A DNA stretch of 64,000 nucleotides from Mycolicibacterium sp. lyk4-40-TYG-92 (GCF_030209435.1 NZ_JARVRX010000010.1:124001-188000), one strand, 5' to 3'; counted from the first letter of the stretch, positions 9,443-18,576 are shown. Made by a program: numbers and translations. The notes: generated by a model from the sequence alone, not told the origin.

Positions 9443-10159
9443 CTAGAGGTCGGCAGTGACCTTCTCCGTCGCGCGGCGCCGGTCCAGTGCGCCCGCGTCG
9501 GGGTTGGTCACCTGCACCAGGGAGGCGCCGCCGGCGAACACCGCCAGCAGATTGGCGACGAGTTCGTCGGGGCTGCCCCACGGTGCCGTCGACAGGAGCC
9601 GGGTACCGGTGGTGAAACCCTTTGCCGCCGCGCTGTTTCGCGCCGCGGCGAGGACGTCGTCGACGGAGCGGCCGGCCAGCGCCGGCCCGGGGGTCCGTTC
9701 GGGCACGATCTGATCGCCGTGCACCCGCACGGACGTCGCGTAGTCGGTGACGCCGATCGGAAGGTCGGGGACGGGCTTGCCGAACGGATCGAGCGACAGC
9801 ACGACAACCTCGCCGGCGCCGGTCTCGTCGGCCGCGTCGATGCGGTCGGCCGTGCACAGGGCGATGTCACACTGGGTCGGAAGCGGTTCTCCGACAACCA
9901 CTTCCGCACCGATATACCAGATTCCGAAAAGCACGCCCGCCGTCTGCCAGTGCGCGGGCAGGAGCACCGCGACCCGGCTGCCCGGGCCCGCGCCGAGTTC
10001 GTCACGCAGCAGGTTGGCGGTCTTGGCGGCCCAGTTGCCCAGCGTCACCGCCGACAGCTCGATGCGTTCGCCGGTGGCGTCGTCGTAGTAGGTGATCCGC
10101 GGCCCGGCCGGGTCGTCACGCAGCAACGGGTCGAGGATCGCGTTGGACAGATTGGTCAC
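9443..10159 (-). CDS. TIGR03089-family protein (truncated AMP-binding-like)
   Basis: This protein of about 238 residues resembles the N-terminal part of acyl-adenylate-forming enzymes: W-A-A-K-T-A-N-L-L-R-D-E-L-G-A-G-P-G and V-A-V-L-L-P-A-H-W-Q-T-A. It lacks the catalytic T-S-G-T-T-G-x-P-K loop and the C-terminal lid, so adenylation is unlikely. It matches the actinobacterial TIGR03089 family (Rv3268 position). It starts at a GTG 3 bases after the LCP gene stop codon; another GTG at 10174 would overlap that gene. Function unknown. Confidence 0.8.
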   Translation of the reverse strand: MTNLSNAILDPLLRDDPAGPRITYYDDATGERIELSAVTLGNWAAKTANLLRDELGAGPGSRVAVLLPAHWQTAGVLFGIWYIGAEVVVGEPLPTQCDIALCTADRIDAADETGAGEVVVLSLDPFGKPVPDLPIGVTDYATSVRVHGDQIVPERTPGPALAGRSVDDVLAAARNSAAAKGFTTGTRLLSTAPWGSPDELVANLLAVFAGGASLVQVTNPDAGALDRRRATEKVTADL

Positions 10160-10161
10160 GG

Positions 10162-11631
10162 TCAGTCCACGCACTTCGGATCGGCCGCGCCCGCGGTGAT
10201 GATCGGCGACGGCGGTACCGGAGTGCTGGAGCCGGAATCGCTGGTGTCGGAAGCGGATTGGGTCACGGTGTGGCTGCCGCCCTCCAGGCCGGAGCCGGGG
10301 CCCGCGTAGTCGTGCGACAGCACCACCCGCACCGCGCCGCTCGGCACCGAGGCGTTCTCCACGACGGGCAGGTTGCCCAGTTGCTGGGCGATGGCCTTCG
10401 CCCCGAGGTCGTCCGACTTCGCGGCCTGGATCTGGCTCGACGTCACGTGGTCGGCCTCGTTGTTGCCGACTTTGCCTGCGACGAAGCCCTTTTCGGTGAG
10501 GACCTCCGACACCGCGGCGGCCAGCCCGTTGATGTCACTGTCGTTGACGACGTCGACGGTGGTGTTGCCGGGGGTGTACACGAGCTCTTCGGTCTTGCCC
10601 GCGGCCTGGTCCTGCAGCAGACCGGCCACCCACTGCTGCACCTGTGCGGGGTCGACGCGCACGACGCTCTGGGCGCCGTCGTCGCTCCAGCCGTCCTCGG
10701 CGAGCACGGGGATGGTGGCGAACGCGACGTTGCCGCCCGCCAGCTTCTGCATCTGCTGCACGAAATCCATGATGTCCCAACCGTCGGACAGCACCACCGA
10801 GCGCTGCACGGCGTTCCGGAGCCGGCTCAGGGTGCTGGGGCTGGACAGGGTCTGCCCGGAGATGATGTCGTGCGCCAGCGACGCCATGAAGACCTGCTGG
10901 CGGGTCACCCGGTCCAGGTCGCCGCGCGGCAGATCGTGGCGCTGCCGCACGAAGCTCAGGGCCTGCGGGCCGTTGAGTTTCTGCCAGCCGGCCGGGAAGT
11001 TGGCGCCCGACAACGGTTCATCGACGGCGTTCTTCAGACACACGTTGACGCCGCCGAGCGCATCGGTGATCAAGGCGAAGCCCAGCAAGCCGACTTCAGC
11101 GTAGTGATCGACGGTCACGCCTGTGAGCTTTGCCACGGTTTTGATGAGCGCTTCGCGGCCGGCCTCGACGGCTTTCGGCTCGGCGGTGGCGGCGTCCTCA
11201 CCCTGCTCCTCGACGAGTTCCTTCATCTTCTCGAGCTTCACCTGACCGAAGACACCGTTGATCTTGGTCTTGCCGAGCCCCGGCGCCTGCACATAGGAGT
11301 CACGCGGGATCGAGATGGCGGTGGCCGAGCGCCCATTGTTGGGGATGCGCACGAGGATGATGGTGTCGGTGTTGGTGGACACGTCGTCGCCGGCGCGCAG
11401 CGTTGCGAGTTCTTCCTCTGACAAGGGATTTCCGTGCGCGTCGGTACGGCTGTCCATGCCCACCAGGAGGATGTCGACGGCACCGTCGTCGCCTCCGCCG
11501 CCGAGGGCCGCGGTACTGATGCGGTTGATGCCCGATTCCAGCGAACGCAGGCTGCTCCAGGCCACCCCGGTGCCCACCATCACGAGCACCGTCGTCATGA
11601 CGGCGAGGATGCGGAACAGTCGACCTGGCAC
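10162..11631 (-). CDS. LytR-CpsA-Psr family cell-wall glycopolymer ligase
   Basis: This 489-residue protein has an N-terminal membrane anchor (residues about 8-28) and an extracellular LCP domain. The LCP domain begins I-L-L-V-G-M-D-S-R and continues with D-T-I-I-L-V-R-I-P, A-I-S-I-P-R-D-S and F-V-R-Q-R-H-D-L-P-R-G-D-L-D-R, which carry the conserved Asp/Arg pyrophosphate-binding residues. A LytR_C-type domain (about residues 350-440) and a Ser/Pro-rich tail follow. The mycobacterial orthologue (Rv3267, Lcp1) ligates arabinogalactan to peptidoglycan. The GTG start is weakly supported by spacing. It is divergent from wbbL, which builds the linker unit that this enzyme transfers. Confidence 0.9.
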   Translation of the reverse strand: MPGRLFRILAVMTTVLVMVGTGVAWSSLRSLESGINRISTAALGGGGDDGAVDILLVGMDSRTDAHGNPLSEEELATLRAGDDVSTNTDTIILVRIPNNGRSATAISIPRDSYVQAPGLGKTKINGVFGQVKLEKMKELVEEQGEDAATAEPKAVEAGREALIKTVAKLTGVTVDHYAEVGLLGFALITDALGGVNVCLKNAVDEPLSGANFPAGWQKLNGPQALSFVRQRHDLPRGDLDRVTRQQVFMASLAHDIISGQTLSSPSTLSRLRNAVQRSVVLSDGWDIMDFVQQMQKLAGGNVAFATIPVLAEDGWSDDGAQSVVRVDPAQVQQWVAGLLQDQAAGKTEELVYTPGNTTVDVVNDSDINGLAAAVSEVLTEKGFVAGKVGNNEADHVTSSQIQAAKSDDLGAKAIAQQLGNLPVVENASVPSGAVRVVLSHDYAGPGSGLEGGSHTVTQSASDTSDSGSSTPVPPSPIITAGAADPKCVD

Positions 11632-11720
11632 CAGGACAGGCTACTGGTGAGGGCCTGCCGTGGCCGGTAGCCCGGGGTTCGGCGGGTCACACCCTGGTGC
11701 GGGTACGGCCGTCGGCCCGC

Positions 11721-11726
11721 TAACCT
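11721..11726 (+). promoter_or_regulatory. Candidate -10 hexamer for leaderless wbbL mRNA
   Basis: TAACCT fits TANNNT, and the predicted transcription start, about 7 bases after its last T, falls at 11733-11734, the GTG of wbbL. No ribosome binding site is visible. Confidence 0.4.
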
Positions 11727-11733
11727 CTAGGCC

Positions 11734-12648
11734 GTGATCGAGCAGCCATCGGGACCGCCGGACCGACCGCTGCTCGTGGTGACGGTGACCTATTCACCCG
11801 GCGCGCATCTGGACCGTTTCCTGAAGACGCTGGCCCACGCGACCGAACGCCGCCTGCTGGTGGTGATGGCCGACAACGGATCGACCGACGGCGCGCCCGA
11901 GGCGGCCCTGGAGCGGTACGCCGACGTCGAGTTGTTCCGCACGGGCGGCAACCTCGGCTACGGCACCGCGGTGAACCGCGCCGTGGCGGCGTACCTCGAC
12001 ACGCCCGACAGCGTCGTCGACCAGGAGTTCTTCGTCGTGGTCAACCCGGATGTGCAGTGGGGGCCGAACAGCATCGACGAGCTGTTCGCCGGAGCGGCGC
12101 GGTGGCCAGGGGCCGGTGCGGTGGGTCCGCTGATCCGCGACCCCGACGGCTCGGTCTATCCGTCGGCGCGGCATCAGCCGAGCCTGATCCGCGGCGGCAT
12201 GCACGCGGTGGTGGGTCCGTTCTGGAAGTCCAACCCGTGGACGGCGGCCTACCGCCAGGACCGGTTGGAGCCCAGCGAACGCGCCGTCGGCTGGTTGTCG
12301 GGCTCATGTCTGTTGTTGCGCACCAAGGCGTTCCGGCAGATCGGCGGATTCGACGAGAACTACTTCATGTACATGGAGGACGTCGACCTGGGGGACCGGC
12401 TGGCGCGCGGCGGCTGGGAGAACGTGTACGTCCCCGCGGCCGAAATCCTGCACGACAAGGGACATTCCACCGGTCGGGACCCGGCCCGCAATCTCGCGGC
12501 GCACCACCGCAGTACCTATACATTCCTTGCCGACCGGCATCCGCACTGGTGGCAGGCCCCGCTGCGCTGGACCATCAAGTCGGCCCTGCGCGCCCGCGAA
12601 CGCGCGGTGGTGGGCAATAGCAGGCGGAAGCGCCGTCAGGCGAACTAG
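11734..12648 (+). CDS. wbbL: dTDP-rhamnosyl transferase of the arabinogalactan linker unit
   Basis: This 304-residue GT2 glycosyltransferase adds L-rhamnose from dTDP-Rha to decaprenyl-PP-GlcNAc, completing the linker between peptidoglycan and arabinogalactan. The N-terminal fold shows V-V-T-V-T-Y-S-P-G and M-A-D-N-G-S-T-D-G, and V-N-P-D-V is the DXD-like motif. G-W-L-S-G-S-C-L-L-L-R and F-D-E-N-Y-F-M-Y-M-E-D-V-D-L complete the family signature. In M. tuberculosis rmlD lies immediately upstream; here only about 100 bp separate wbbL from the divergent LCP gene. It precedes the GDP-mannose pyrophosphorylase gene by 38 bp. Confidence 0.93.
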   Translation: MIEQPSGPPDRPLLVVTVTYSPGAHLDRFLKTLAHATERRLLVVMADNGSTDGAPEAALERYADVELFRTGGNLGYGTAVNRAVAAYLDTPDSVVDQEFFVVVNPDVQWGPNSIDELFAGAARWPGAGAVGPLIRDPDGSVYPSARHQPSLIRGGMHAVVGPFWKSNPWTAAYRQDRLEPSERAVGWLSGSCLLLRTKAFRQIGGFDENYFMYMEDVDLGDRLARGGWENVYVPAAEILHDKGHSTGRDPARNLAAHHRSTYTFLADRHPHWWQAPLRWTIKSALRARERAVVGNSRRKRRQAN

Positions 12649-12686
12649 GCTACCGGCGATGACCTCGAGGCTTGAAAGGACGCGAG

Positions 12687-13775
12687 TTGAGTGACGCGGT
12701 GAATCCGGTTGACGTCGACGCGGTCATCCTGGTGGGTGGGCAGGGCACGCGGCTGCGCCCGCTGACGCTGTCGGCGCCCAAGCCGATGCTGCCGACGGCG
12801 GGGGTGCCGTTCCTGTCCCACCTGCTCGCCCGGATCGCCGCCGCGGGTATCCGCCATGTGGTGCTGGGCACCTCGTACAAGGCGGAGGTCTTCGAGGCGG
12901 AGTTCGGCGACGGTTCCAAGCTGGGGCTGGAGATCGAGTACGTGGTCGAGGAGGAGGCCCGGGGCACCGGTGGCGGTATCGCCAACGTGGCGCCCAAGCT
13001 GCGCCACCCGACCGCCATGGTGTTCAACGGTGACGTGCTCTCCGGGCTGGATCTCGGCGCGATGGTCGCCAGCCACCGCGAGCGGCAGGCCGATGTCACG
13101 CTGCACCTGGTGCGCGTGAGCGACCCGCGCGCGTTCGGTTGTGTGCCAACCGATTCCGATGGGGTGGTGACAGCCTTCCTGGAGAAGACGCAGGATCCGC
13201 CGACCGACCAGATCAATGCCGGCTGCTACCTGTTCCAGCGCGCGGTGATCGACGAGATCCCCACCGGCCGGGAGGTGTCGGTCGAGCGCGAGGTGTTCCC
13301 GAAGCTGCTGTCCGACGGGTTCAAGGTGTGCGGTTACGTCGACGCCAGCTACTGGCGTGACATGGGCACCCCCGACGACTTCGTCCGCGGCTCAGCGGAT
13401 CTGGTGCGCGGTATCGCACCGTCGCCGGTACTCGACGGGCACCGCGGCGAGAGCCTGGTGCACGAGGGTGCCGCAGTCGCGCCCGGTGCGCTGCTGATCG
13501 GCGGGACCGTGGTGGGCCGCGGCGCGGAGATCGGCGCCGGTGCCCGGCTGGACGGTGCGGTGATCTTCGACGGCGTCAAGATCGAGGCCGGGTCGGTGAT
13601 CGAGCGGTCCATCGTCGGGTTCGGCGCCCGGATCGGCCCGCGGGCGCTGATTCGCGACGGCGTGATCGGCGACGGCGCCAACATCGGTGCCCGGTGCGAG
13701 CTGCTGCGCGGCGCGCGGGTGTGGCCCGGTGTCACCATCCCGGACGGCGGTATTCGCTACTCCACGGACGTCTGA
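12687..13775 (+). CDS. manC: Mannose-1-phosphate guanylyltransferase (GDP-mannose pyrophosphorylase)
   Basis: This protein of about 362 residues makes GDP-mannose from mannose-1-phosphate and GTP for mannolipids and lipomannan. V-I-L-V-G-G-Q-G-T-R-L-R-P-L-T and K-P-M-L-P are the nucleotidyltransferase motifs. F-N-G-D-V-L-S-G and D-Q-I-N-A-G-C-Y-L-F follow, with a C-terminal left-handed beta-helix of hexapeptide repeats from about residue 250 (V-V-G-R-G-A-E-I-G-A-G-A-R). The TTG at 12687 has a GAAAGGA ribosome binding site at 12674-12680; an in-frame TTG at 12672 would lie upstream of that site. The 3' end overlaps the NUDIX gene by 19 bp. The M. tuberculosis orthologue is Rv3264c, confusingly named manB there. 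Confidence 0.92.
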   Translation: MSDAVNPVDVDAVILVGGQGTRLRPLTLSAPKPMLPTAGVPFLSHLLARIAAAGIRHVVLGTSYKAEVFEAEFGDGSKLGLEIEYVVEEEARGTGGGIANVAPKLRHPTAMVFNGDVLSGLDLGAMVASHRERQADVTLHLVRVSDPRAFGCVPTDSDGVVTAFLEKTQDPPTDQINAGCYLFQRAVIDEIPTGREVSVEREVFPKLLSDGFKVCGYVDASYWRDMGTPDDFVRGSADLVRGIAPSPVLDGHRGESLVHEGAAVAPGALLIGGTVVGRGAEIGAGARLDGAVIFDGVKIEAGSVIERSIVGFGARIGPRALIRDGVIGDGANIGARCELLRGARVWPGVTIPDGGIRYSTDV

Positions 13776-14302
13776 GCGGCCCGCGCGAGCCGCTCCAGAC
13801 CCGGGTCCGGGCCCGGCAGCCCGTCCAGGGGCCACCACCGCAGATCCAGTGATTCATCGCTGCAGTGAATCTCGGCGTGCTCCGGCGCGACGGCCAGGTA
13901 TTGCACGTCGAGATGCCGCGTCGGGACCCCCAGCGAGCAGGTCAGCGCGTGGACGTGCAGCGCGGCGGGCAACTCGGCGATCTCCAGCCCGGTGATGCCG
14001 GATTCCTCGGTGGCCTCGCGCAGCGCGGCGGCGCGGATGTCGGCGTCGACGTCCTCGCAGTGACCGCCGAGCTGTACCCACCGGCCCAACCGCGGGTGCA
14101 GCGTGAGCAGAGCCCTGGTCCGGGTGTGGTCGAGCACCAGCGCCGACGCGGTGATGTGCCCGGGTACGCAGGCGCGCCGGCAGGCGTCGGGGCGGGCCGC
14201 GACGAAGGCCGCGACGGCGTGCCGCAGGGTGTCCTGATCGGGGTCGGGCGCCGGCCAGTCGCGCAGCGCGATCAACACCGAATCGTGCAGCGAGTCGCTC
14301 AT
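13757..14302 (-). CDS. NUDIX hydrolase
   Basis: This 181-residue protein has a NUDIX box of the form G-G-H-C-E-D-V-D-x5[11 protein letters not shown] near residues 78-100; the usual G-x5-E spacing is kept, with Cys preceding the Glu. Such enzymes cleave nucleoside diphosphates linked to another group; the substrate is unknown. The ATG overlaps the fbiB stop by 4 bp (ATGA), so it is the third gene of the fbiA-fbiB operon, a recurrent mycobacterial arrangement. Confidence 0.85.
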   Translation of the reverse strand: MSDSLHDSVLIALRDWPAPDPDQDTLRHAVAAFVAARPDACRRACVPGHITASALVLDHTRTRALLTLHPRLGRWVQLGGHCEDVDADIRAAALREATEESGITGLEIAELPAALHVHALTCSLGVPTRHLDVQYLAVAPEHAEIHCSDESLDLRWWPLDGLPGPDPGLERLARAAQTSVE

Positions 14303-15663
14303 CGACGGATCAGCAGTTCGTCCGTCGGCACCGGCGGCCGCGGTTCGCGCGGCCCGTCGCTCTCGGGGAAGTGGCCGATGGCGATGGCGCCCAACGGTTC
14401 CCAGTCGGCCGGCAGCTCGAGCTCGGCACGCACGATGTCGCCGGCGAAGATCGTCGACCCGATCCAGCAGCTGCCGACGTCCCGCGCCGCCAGGGCCACC
14501 AGGAGCCCCTGTACGGCCGCGCCCACCGCGACGGTGAACATGGTGTGCTCGGCCTCGGTACGAGCCGCGTCCGGATAGCTGTGTGCGCCATCGGGGACCA
14601 GGAACGGGATGACGAGTTCCGGTGCGTCGTAGAGGATCTGGCCGCGGCCCACGCGCCGGTCGACAGCTTCGTCCGCGCGCCCATCCGAGGCGAGGTCTTT
14701 GCGCCACTTGTCTTTCATGCGGTCCAGCAAGCGGATTCGCGTGTCGTGGTCCTGTACCCAGACGAACCGGACCGGGCGGGTGTGGTGCGGCGCGGGCGCG
14801 GTGAGCGCCTCGGCGACGGCGTCCTCGATGAGTTCGGGCGCGACCGGCTCGGGGCTGAACGTGCGCACCGACCGGCGCATCAACTGCGCCTGCCTCCGGC
14901 CCAACGCCAGTGCCTCCTCGGTGCCCAGCCAGAACAGATCGTCCTGACCGGCGCGCACCAGGGTCCGGCCGTTCGAGCCGTCGTCACGCGGTGACAGGCC
15001 CCGCACCACGGCGACCGGGATGCCGGTCAGCTTGCCCTTGACGAGGTCTGCGGCCGCCGCGATCTCGTCGGCGATGGCGACCTCCGTCACCAGCAGCTCG
15101 TTGCCGTGGGTGTCCTGGACACCGGAATATCCGTGCAGCACGGCAAGTCCGGCCGCGCCGATGGCGGCATCGATCTGGCCGTTGCGCCAGGCCCGGCCCA
15201 TGGTGTCGGTGATGACGACGGCGACGGTGACGCCGAGCCGCTCGGCCAGGCCGGCGCGCAGCCGGGTCGCGCTGCCGTCGGGGTCGACGGGCAACAGGGC
15301 CAATTCGGTTGTGCTGACGTTGGATCCGTCGACGCCGGCGGCCGCCTGGACCAGCCCGATGGCGTTCTCGGTGATCAAGGTGCGGCCCTTTCGCGCCAGC
15401 ACCCGCACGGCCTCGTCGTCGATCAGCCTGCGCCGCAGGGCGTCCCGCTCGTCGGGGTCGGTCGGCGCGGTGACGATCCGGCCCTCGGATTTGGAGAGCA
15501 CCTTGCTGGTGACCACCAGCACGTCGTCGTCGCGCAGCCAGGGGGCCGCGGCGGCGATGGCGGCGGCGACGTCGTCGCCGGGACGGAACTCGGGAAGCCC
15601 GGGCACCGGGAGGATCTCGATGGCGGCCGCGGCCCCGTGTTCTTCGGCTGCCGGGCCGGTCAC
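14299..15663 (-). CDS. fbiB: Coenzyme F420:L-glutamate ligase with C-terminal FMN reductase-like domain
   Basis: This 454-residue bifunctional enzyme of F420 synthesis adds glutamates to the cofactor and reduces the dehydro precursor. The N-terminal F420 ligase part (residues 15-245) contains [17 protein letters not shown] and [12 protein letters not shown]. The C-terminal part (about 255-454) is a nitroreductase-fold domain with R-R-S-V-R-T-F and a late G-S-C-W-I-G-S motif. Length and fusion are those of actinobacterial FbiB. It overlaps fbiA and the NUDIX gene by 4 bp each. Confidence 0.95.
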   Translation of the reverse strand: MTGPAAEEHGAAAAIEILPVPGLPEFRPGDDVAAAIAAAAPWLRDDDVLVVTSKVLSKSEGRIVTAPTDPDERDALRRRLIDDEAVRVLARKGRTLITENAIGLVQAAAGVDGSNVSTTELALLPVDPDGSATRLRAGLAERLGVTVAVVITDTMGRAWRNGQIDAAIGAAGLAVLHGYSGVQDTHGNELLVTEVAIADEIAAAADLVKGKLTGIPVAVVRGLSPRDDGSNGRTLVRAGQDDLFWLGTEEALALGRRQAQLMRRSVRTFSPEPVAPELIEDAVAEALTAPAPHHTRPVRFVWVQDHDTRIRLLDRMKDKWRKDLASDGRADEAVDRRVGRGQILYDAPELVIPFLVPDGAHSYPDAARTEAEHTMFTVAVGAAVQGLLVALAARDVGSCWIGSTIFAGDIVRAELELPADWEPLGAIAIGHFPESDGPREPRPPVPTDELLIRR

Positions 15664-16661
15664 AGGGAGACCCCTGCCAGTTGTAATCCGGCGCGGACCA
15701 TCTCGGCCGTGGCCGCCGGATCGGTCATCAGCAGCGGCACGGCTTTGATATTGACGCCGTCGATCTCGGCGTGGTCGCCCTCGTCGATGAGCCAGCCGTC
15801 GAGGATGCCGGTCCCGCTGCGGGCGCCGTAGTGCGCGCCCACGGCCTCGGAGGTGCTGTCGACCCCGATCACCTTGAGGCAGTCATCGGCCATCCCGCGC
15901 AACGGCTTTCCGGCGACGATCGGGGAGTAGCCGATCACCTGTGCGGGGGTGGACCGCAGCGCGCTGCGCAGGCCGGGCACCGCCAGGATCGCGCCGATGC
16001 TGACGACCGGATTCGAGGGGGCCAGCAGCACGACGTCTGCGTCGGCGATGGCGTCGGCGACTCCCGGTGCGGCCTTTGCCTTCTCGGTGCCGATGAACGC
16101 GAAGCTGTGGGTGGGGATCTGGGCGCGGTAGCGCACCCACCATTCCTGGAAGTGGATGGCGCGCTGGTTGCCCGATTCGGGATCGGTTACCACCACGTGG
16201 GTTTCGCTGCGGTCGTCGCTGGCGGGCAGCAGCCGGGCGCCGGGCTGCCAGCGGTCGCACAATGCCTCGGTCACCTGGGACAGCGGATAGCCGGCCCGCA
16301 GCATCTGGCTGCGCACCAGATGCGTGGCCAGGTCGCGGTCGCCGAGGCCGAACCAGTCGGGCTGCACGCCGTACGCGGCGAGCTCTTCCTTGGCGTGCCA
16401 GGTTTCGTTGCGGTGTCCCCAGCCCCGTTCGGGGTCGATGCCGCCGCCGAGCGTGTACATGCAGGTGTCGAGGTCGGGGCAGATGCGGACGCCGAACATC
16501 CAGGCGTCGTCACCGACGTTGACTACCGCGGTGAGCTCGTGGGGGGAAGGGGCCGAGCCGTTTATGCCGGGTTCGGCGAATTGACCCAACCCCAGCAGTT
16601 TCTGGACGCCGAGCAGAAAACGAGCGCCGCCGACGCCACCGACCAGAACCGTCACCTTCAC
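15660..16661 (-). CDS. fbiA: 2-phospho-L-lactate transferase (enolpyruvyl variant in mycobacteria)
   Basis: This 333-residue protein joins Fo to the phosphoenolpyruvyl/phospholactyl moiety from the GPPG/LPPG nucleotide, forming dehydro-F420-0 or F420-0. The start [15 protein letters not shown] is the CofD/FbiA phosphate loop. [10 protein letters not shown] and P-S-N-P-V-V-S-I-G form the metal and substrate site. The GTG start at 16661 places the loop at the N-terminus. It is the first gene of fbiA-fbiB-NUDIX and is divergent from whiB2. Confidence 0.95.
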   Translation of the reverse strand: MKVTVLVGGVGGARFLLGVQKLLGLGQFAEPGINGSAPSPHELTAVVNVGDDAWMFGVRICPDLDTCMYTLGGGIDPERGWGHRNETWHAKEELAAYGVQPDWFGLGDRDLATHLVRSQMLRAGYPLSQVTEALCDRWQPGARLLPASDDRSETHVVVTDPESGNQRAIHFQEWWVRYRAQIPTHSFAFIGTEKAKAAPGVADAIADADVVLLAPSNPVVSIGAILAVPGLRSALRSTPAQVIGYSPIVAGKPLRGMADDCLKVIGVDSTSEAVGAHYGARSGTGILDGWLIDEGDHAEIDGVNIKAVPLLMTDPAATAEMVRAGLQLAGVSL

Positions 16662-17071
16662 GTCGACTCACCCTAGGCGATGACGCGCGGGTGGAATGAC
16701 GCGCCCGGATGGCAATTCGGCGCGCAGCAAACTTTAAACCTCATTATTCACTTGAGTAACAGCCGCATCAGTTATCGCCATTACCAACCACGTTGTGCGG
16801 CAGCGTGTTATTGGTCACTATCGCGACACGCCGCGGTAACGACGCGCCGTAATCAGGTCACAAGATGGTAGGAAATGCGCTTCATCCGCTTGACCGTGGC
16901 AGCTAACCCGTGTGTAATCACAACAGTGTCATTCCCGGTTTGTTTACCGGTTCCGGTGCAGCAGACTGAGATTCGACCGTTTGTTCGAATTTTGTTCGCC
17001 ACTCACGGCACGCAGGGCGAGTAGTTGGACTCCGTTTTGAAAACTACGTAAAGCAGGGGAGGAGGCGGCAA
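16662..17071. other. 410-bp fbiA-whiB2 intergenic control region
   Basis: No gene is seen here. The stretch is visibly less GC-rich than its neighbours and carries control signals for both divergent genes. It contains an SOS-type palindrome at 16973-16988, a C-C-G-G-T/A-C-C-G-G hairpin at 16935-16950 and a GGGGAGGAGG ribosome binding site just before whiB2. A long 5' region is usual for whiB2. I see no tRNA or known small-RNA fold. Confidence 0.6.
16973..16988. promoter_or_regulatory. SOS-box-like LexA site upstream of whiB2
   Basis: TCGACCGTTTGTTCGA matches the mycobacterial SOS consensus TCGAAC-N4-GTTCGA at 11 of 12 fixed positions (A to C at position 5). It lies 84 bp upstream of the whiB2 ATG, a sensible operator position. 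Confidence 0.5.
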
Positions 17072-17461
17072 ATGTCTTATGAACACGCAGATTTCGATCA
17101 CGTGATGCAGTTCGACGGGCGGATGCTCGGCTCTGTTGGGACCGCACCGCACACGAACACCGGACCTGTTCAGCACGTCGTCGCCGGACGGCCGCAGCTG
17201 AGTCTGGTGCCTGATCACATCGACACCGAACTCGAGTTCACGGAAGACCAGTGGCAGGAGCGTGCCCTGTGCGCGCAAACCGACCCGGAGGCGTTCTTCC
17301 CGGAGAAGGGTGGCTCGACCCGCGAGGCCAAGCGCATCTGCCAGGGCTGCGAGGTGCGTGACGCGTGCCTCGAGTACGCCTTGGCGCATGACGAGCGTTT
17401 CGGCATCTGGGGCGGTCTGTCGGAGCGCGAGCGCCGGCGGATCAAGCGCGGCGTCATCTGA
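17072..17461 (+). CDS. whiB2: WhiB-family iron-sulfur transcription factor WhiB2 (WhmD)
   Basis: This 129-residue regulator is required for septation in mycobacteria (WhmD in M. smegmatis). Four Cys at residues 67, 90, 93 and 99 ligate a [4Fe-4S] cluster, in the WhiB pattern C-x22-C-x2-C-x5-C. G-I-W-G-G (111-115) contacts region 4 of the sigma factor, and the basic R-R-R-I-K-R tail binds DNA. The 129-residue length is that of the fast-grower form. The ribosome binding site GGGGAGGAGG ends 6 bases before the ATG. The monocistronic layout and long upstream region suggest complex control, including a possible LexA site. Confidence 0.95.
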   Translation: MSYEHADFDHVMQFDGRMLGSVGTAPHTNTGPVQHVVAGRPQLSLVPDHIDTELEFTEDQWQERALCAQTDPEAFFPEKGGSTREAKRICQGCEVRDACLEYALAHDERFGIWGGLSERERRRIKRGVI

Positions 17462-17484
17462 CATACCGCGGGTAGGTCGACCGA

Positions 17485-17940
17485 CTAGTCGTCAAGGATG
17501 GTCGGGTCGATCACCGACGGTTCAACGCCGAGATACGTGGCTACCTGCGCCACGAGAATTTCGTGCAATAGGTCGGCGAGGTCAACGGAGTCCTTCGCCC
17601 GCCGTTCAATGGGCTTGCGGAACAACACGATTCGTGCCCGTGTCGAATTACCCCGAACATCCACCCCGGCCGGGATGAGTCGCGCCAGCGCCACCGGCCC
17701 GTCGGCGATCACCTCGGGCGGCCACTGGATGGCATCGGGATCCTTGGGGGAGATCCGCGGAATCTCGTCGACCGCGACGTCGAGTCCGGACACCCGACTG
17801 CTCCAGCGGCGTTCGATGGGTTCGTAGGCCTCGAGGACCGCCATGTCGAATCGCTCGGCGCGACTGCGCCATCCGGGAACTGTCGGGGGGAGGAGCGGGC
17901 CGCGCATGCCGCGTCGGCGGCGCACACGCGAGTGGGCCAT
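17485..17940 (-). CDS. Metallopeptidase-family (zincin-fold) protein lacking HExxH
   Basis: This 151-residue protein matches the Rv3259 position and the minizincin-like family (Pfam PF06262 type): D-V-A-V-D-E-I-P, G-x-S-T-R-A-R-I-V-L-F-R-K-P-I-E and a helix L-A-D-L-L-H-E-I-L-V. In active relatives that helix carries H-E-x-x-H; here the second His is Val, so zinc-dependent proteolysis is doubtful. The N-terminus is very basic (R-V-R-R-R-R-G). It faces whiB2 with a 23-bp gap and is divergent from the DUF3499 gene. Confidence 0.75.
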   Translation of the reverse strand: MAHSRVRRRRGMRGPLLPPTVPGWRSRAERFDMAVLEAYEPIERRWSSRVSGLDVAVDEIPRISPKDPDAIQWPPEVIADGPVALARLIPAGVDVRGNSTRARIVLFRKPIERRAKDSVDLADLLHEILVAQVATYLGVEPSVIDPTILDD

Positions 17941-18014
17941 CGGCCGATAGTAACGGTTGGAGATCGACGCGCCCGCGACGCGCGTGTCCGGCAGTGGGCG
18001 CGTCGGCGGCGCGA

Positions 18015-18020
18015 TAATCT
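18015..18020 (+). promoter_or_regulatory. Candidate -10 hexamer for leaderless DUF3499 mRNA
   Basis: TAATCT fits TANNNT, and a start 7 bases downstream of its last T is exactly the GTG at 18027. No ribosome binding site precedes the GTG. Confidence 0.5.
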
Positions 18021-18026
18021 CGCCGA

Positions 18027-18458
18027 GTGAATGTTCCCCGTCGCTGCTGCCGGCCAGGTTGCCCGCACTACGCCGTGGCGACGCTGACGTTTGTCTACTC
18101 GGATTCCACGGCAGTCGTAGGTCCGTTGGCCACCGCGTCGGAGCCGCATTCGTGGGACCTGTGTGTGTCGCACGCCAGTCGCATCACCGCGCCCCGCGGA
18201 TGGGAGTTGGTCCGCCACGCCGGCCCGCTGCCCACGCCCTCTGAGGACGACGACCTCGTCGCGCTCGCCGACGCAGTGCGCGAGGGACGCGACGCGCCTT
18301 CTCGCGGGGGCATCCCAACGGGTTTCACCGATCCGCTGCCCGGCAGCCATGCCGGCGCGCCCGGCGGCAACGTCATGGCCCCGCCCGCACCGCGCACTCA
18401 GCACAACGGGCGGCGCCGCGGCCATCTCCGGGTGTTGCCGGATCCGCCTGAGAGTTAG
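18027..18458 (+). CDS. DUF3499 family protein
   Basis: This 143-residue protein is conserved in Actinobacteria at the Rv3258c position. The N-terminus R-R-C-C-R-P-G-C (residues 5-12), a second Cys in W-D-L-C-V-S-H and a His suggest a small metal-binding beta domain. S-R-I-T-A-P-R-G-W-E is the family signature. The C-terminal 40 residues are low-complexity and basic. Function unknown. It is followed by the phosphomannomutase gene after 118 bp. Confidence 0.8.
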   Translation: MNVPRRCCRPGCPHYAVATLTFVYSDSTAVVGPLATASEPHSWDLCVSHASRITAPRGWELVRHAGPLPTPSEDDDLVALADAVREGRDAPSRGGIPTGFTDPLPGSHAGAPGGNVMAPPAPRTQHNGRRRGHLRVLPDPPES

Positions 18459-18576
18459 CGACTCAAGTCCTACCGAACCCCACCGACCGTCCGCGGGCAG
18501 ATGGGCCAGCCGATAGGCTGACCATCACAGGCCCTCGGTGATGCAGTGGTCTGCGAACGACGAGATCGGGAGGGCT

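Noticed and set aside
16911..16922. TGTGTAATCACA as a CRP/Cmr site before whiB2
   Set aside because: The half sites are 4 bp apart instead of the usual wider spacing, so a CRP dimer would not fit well.
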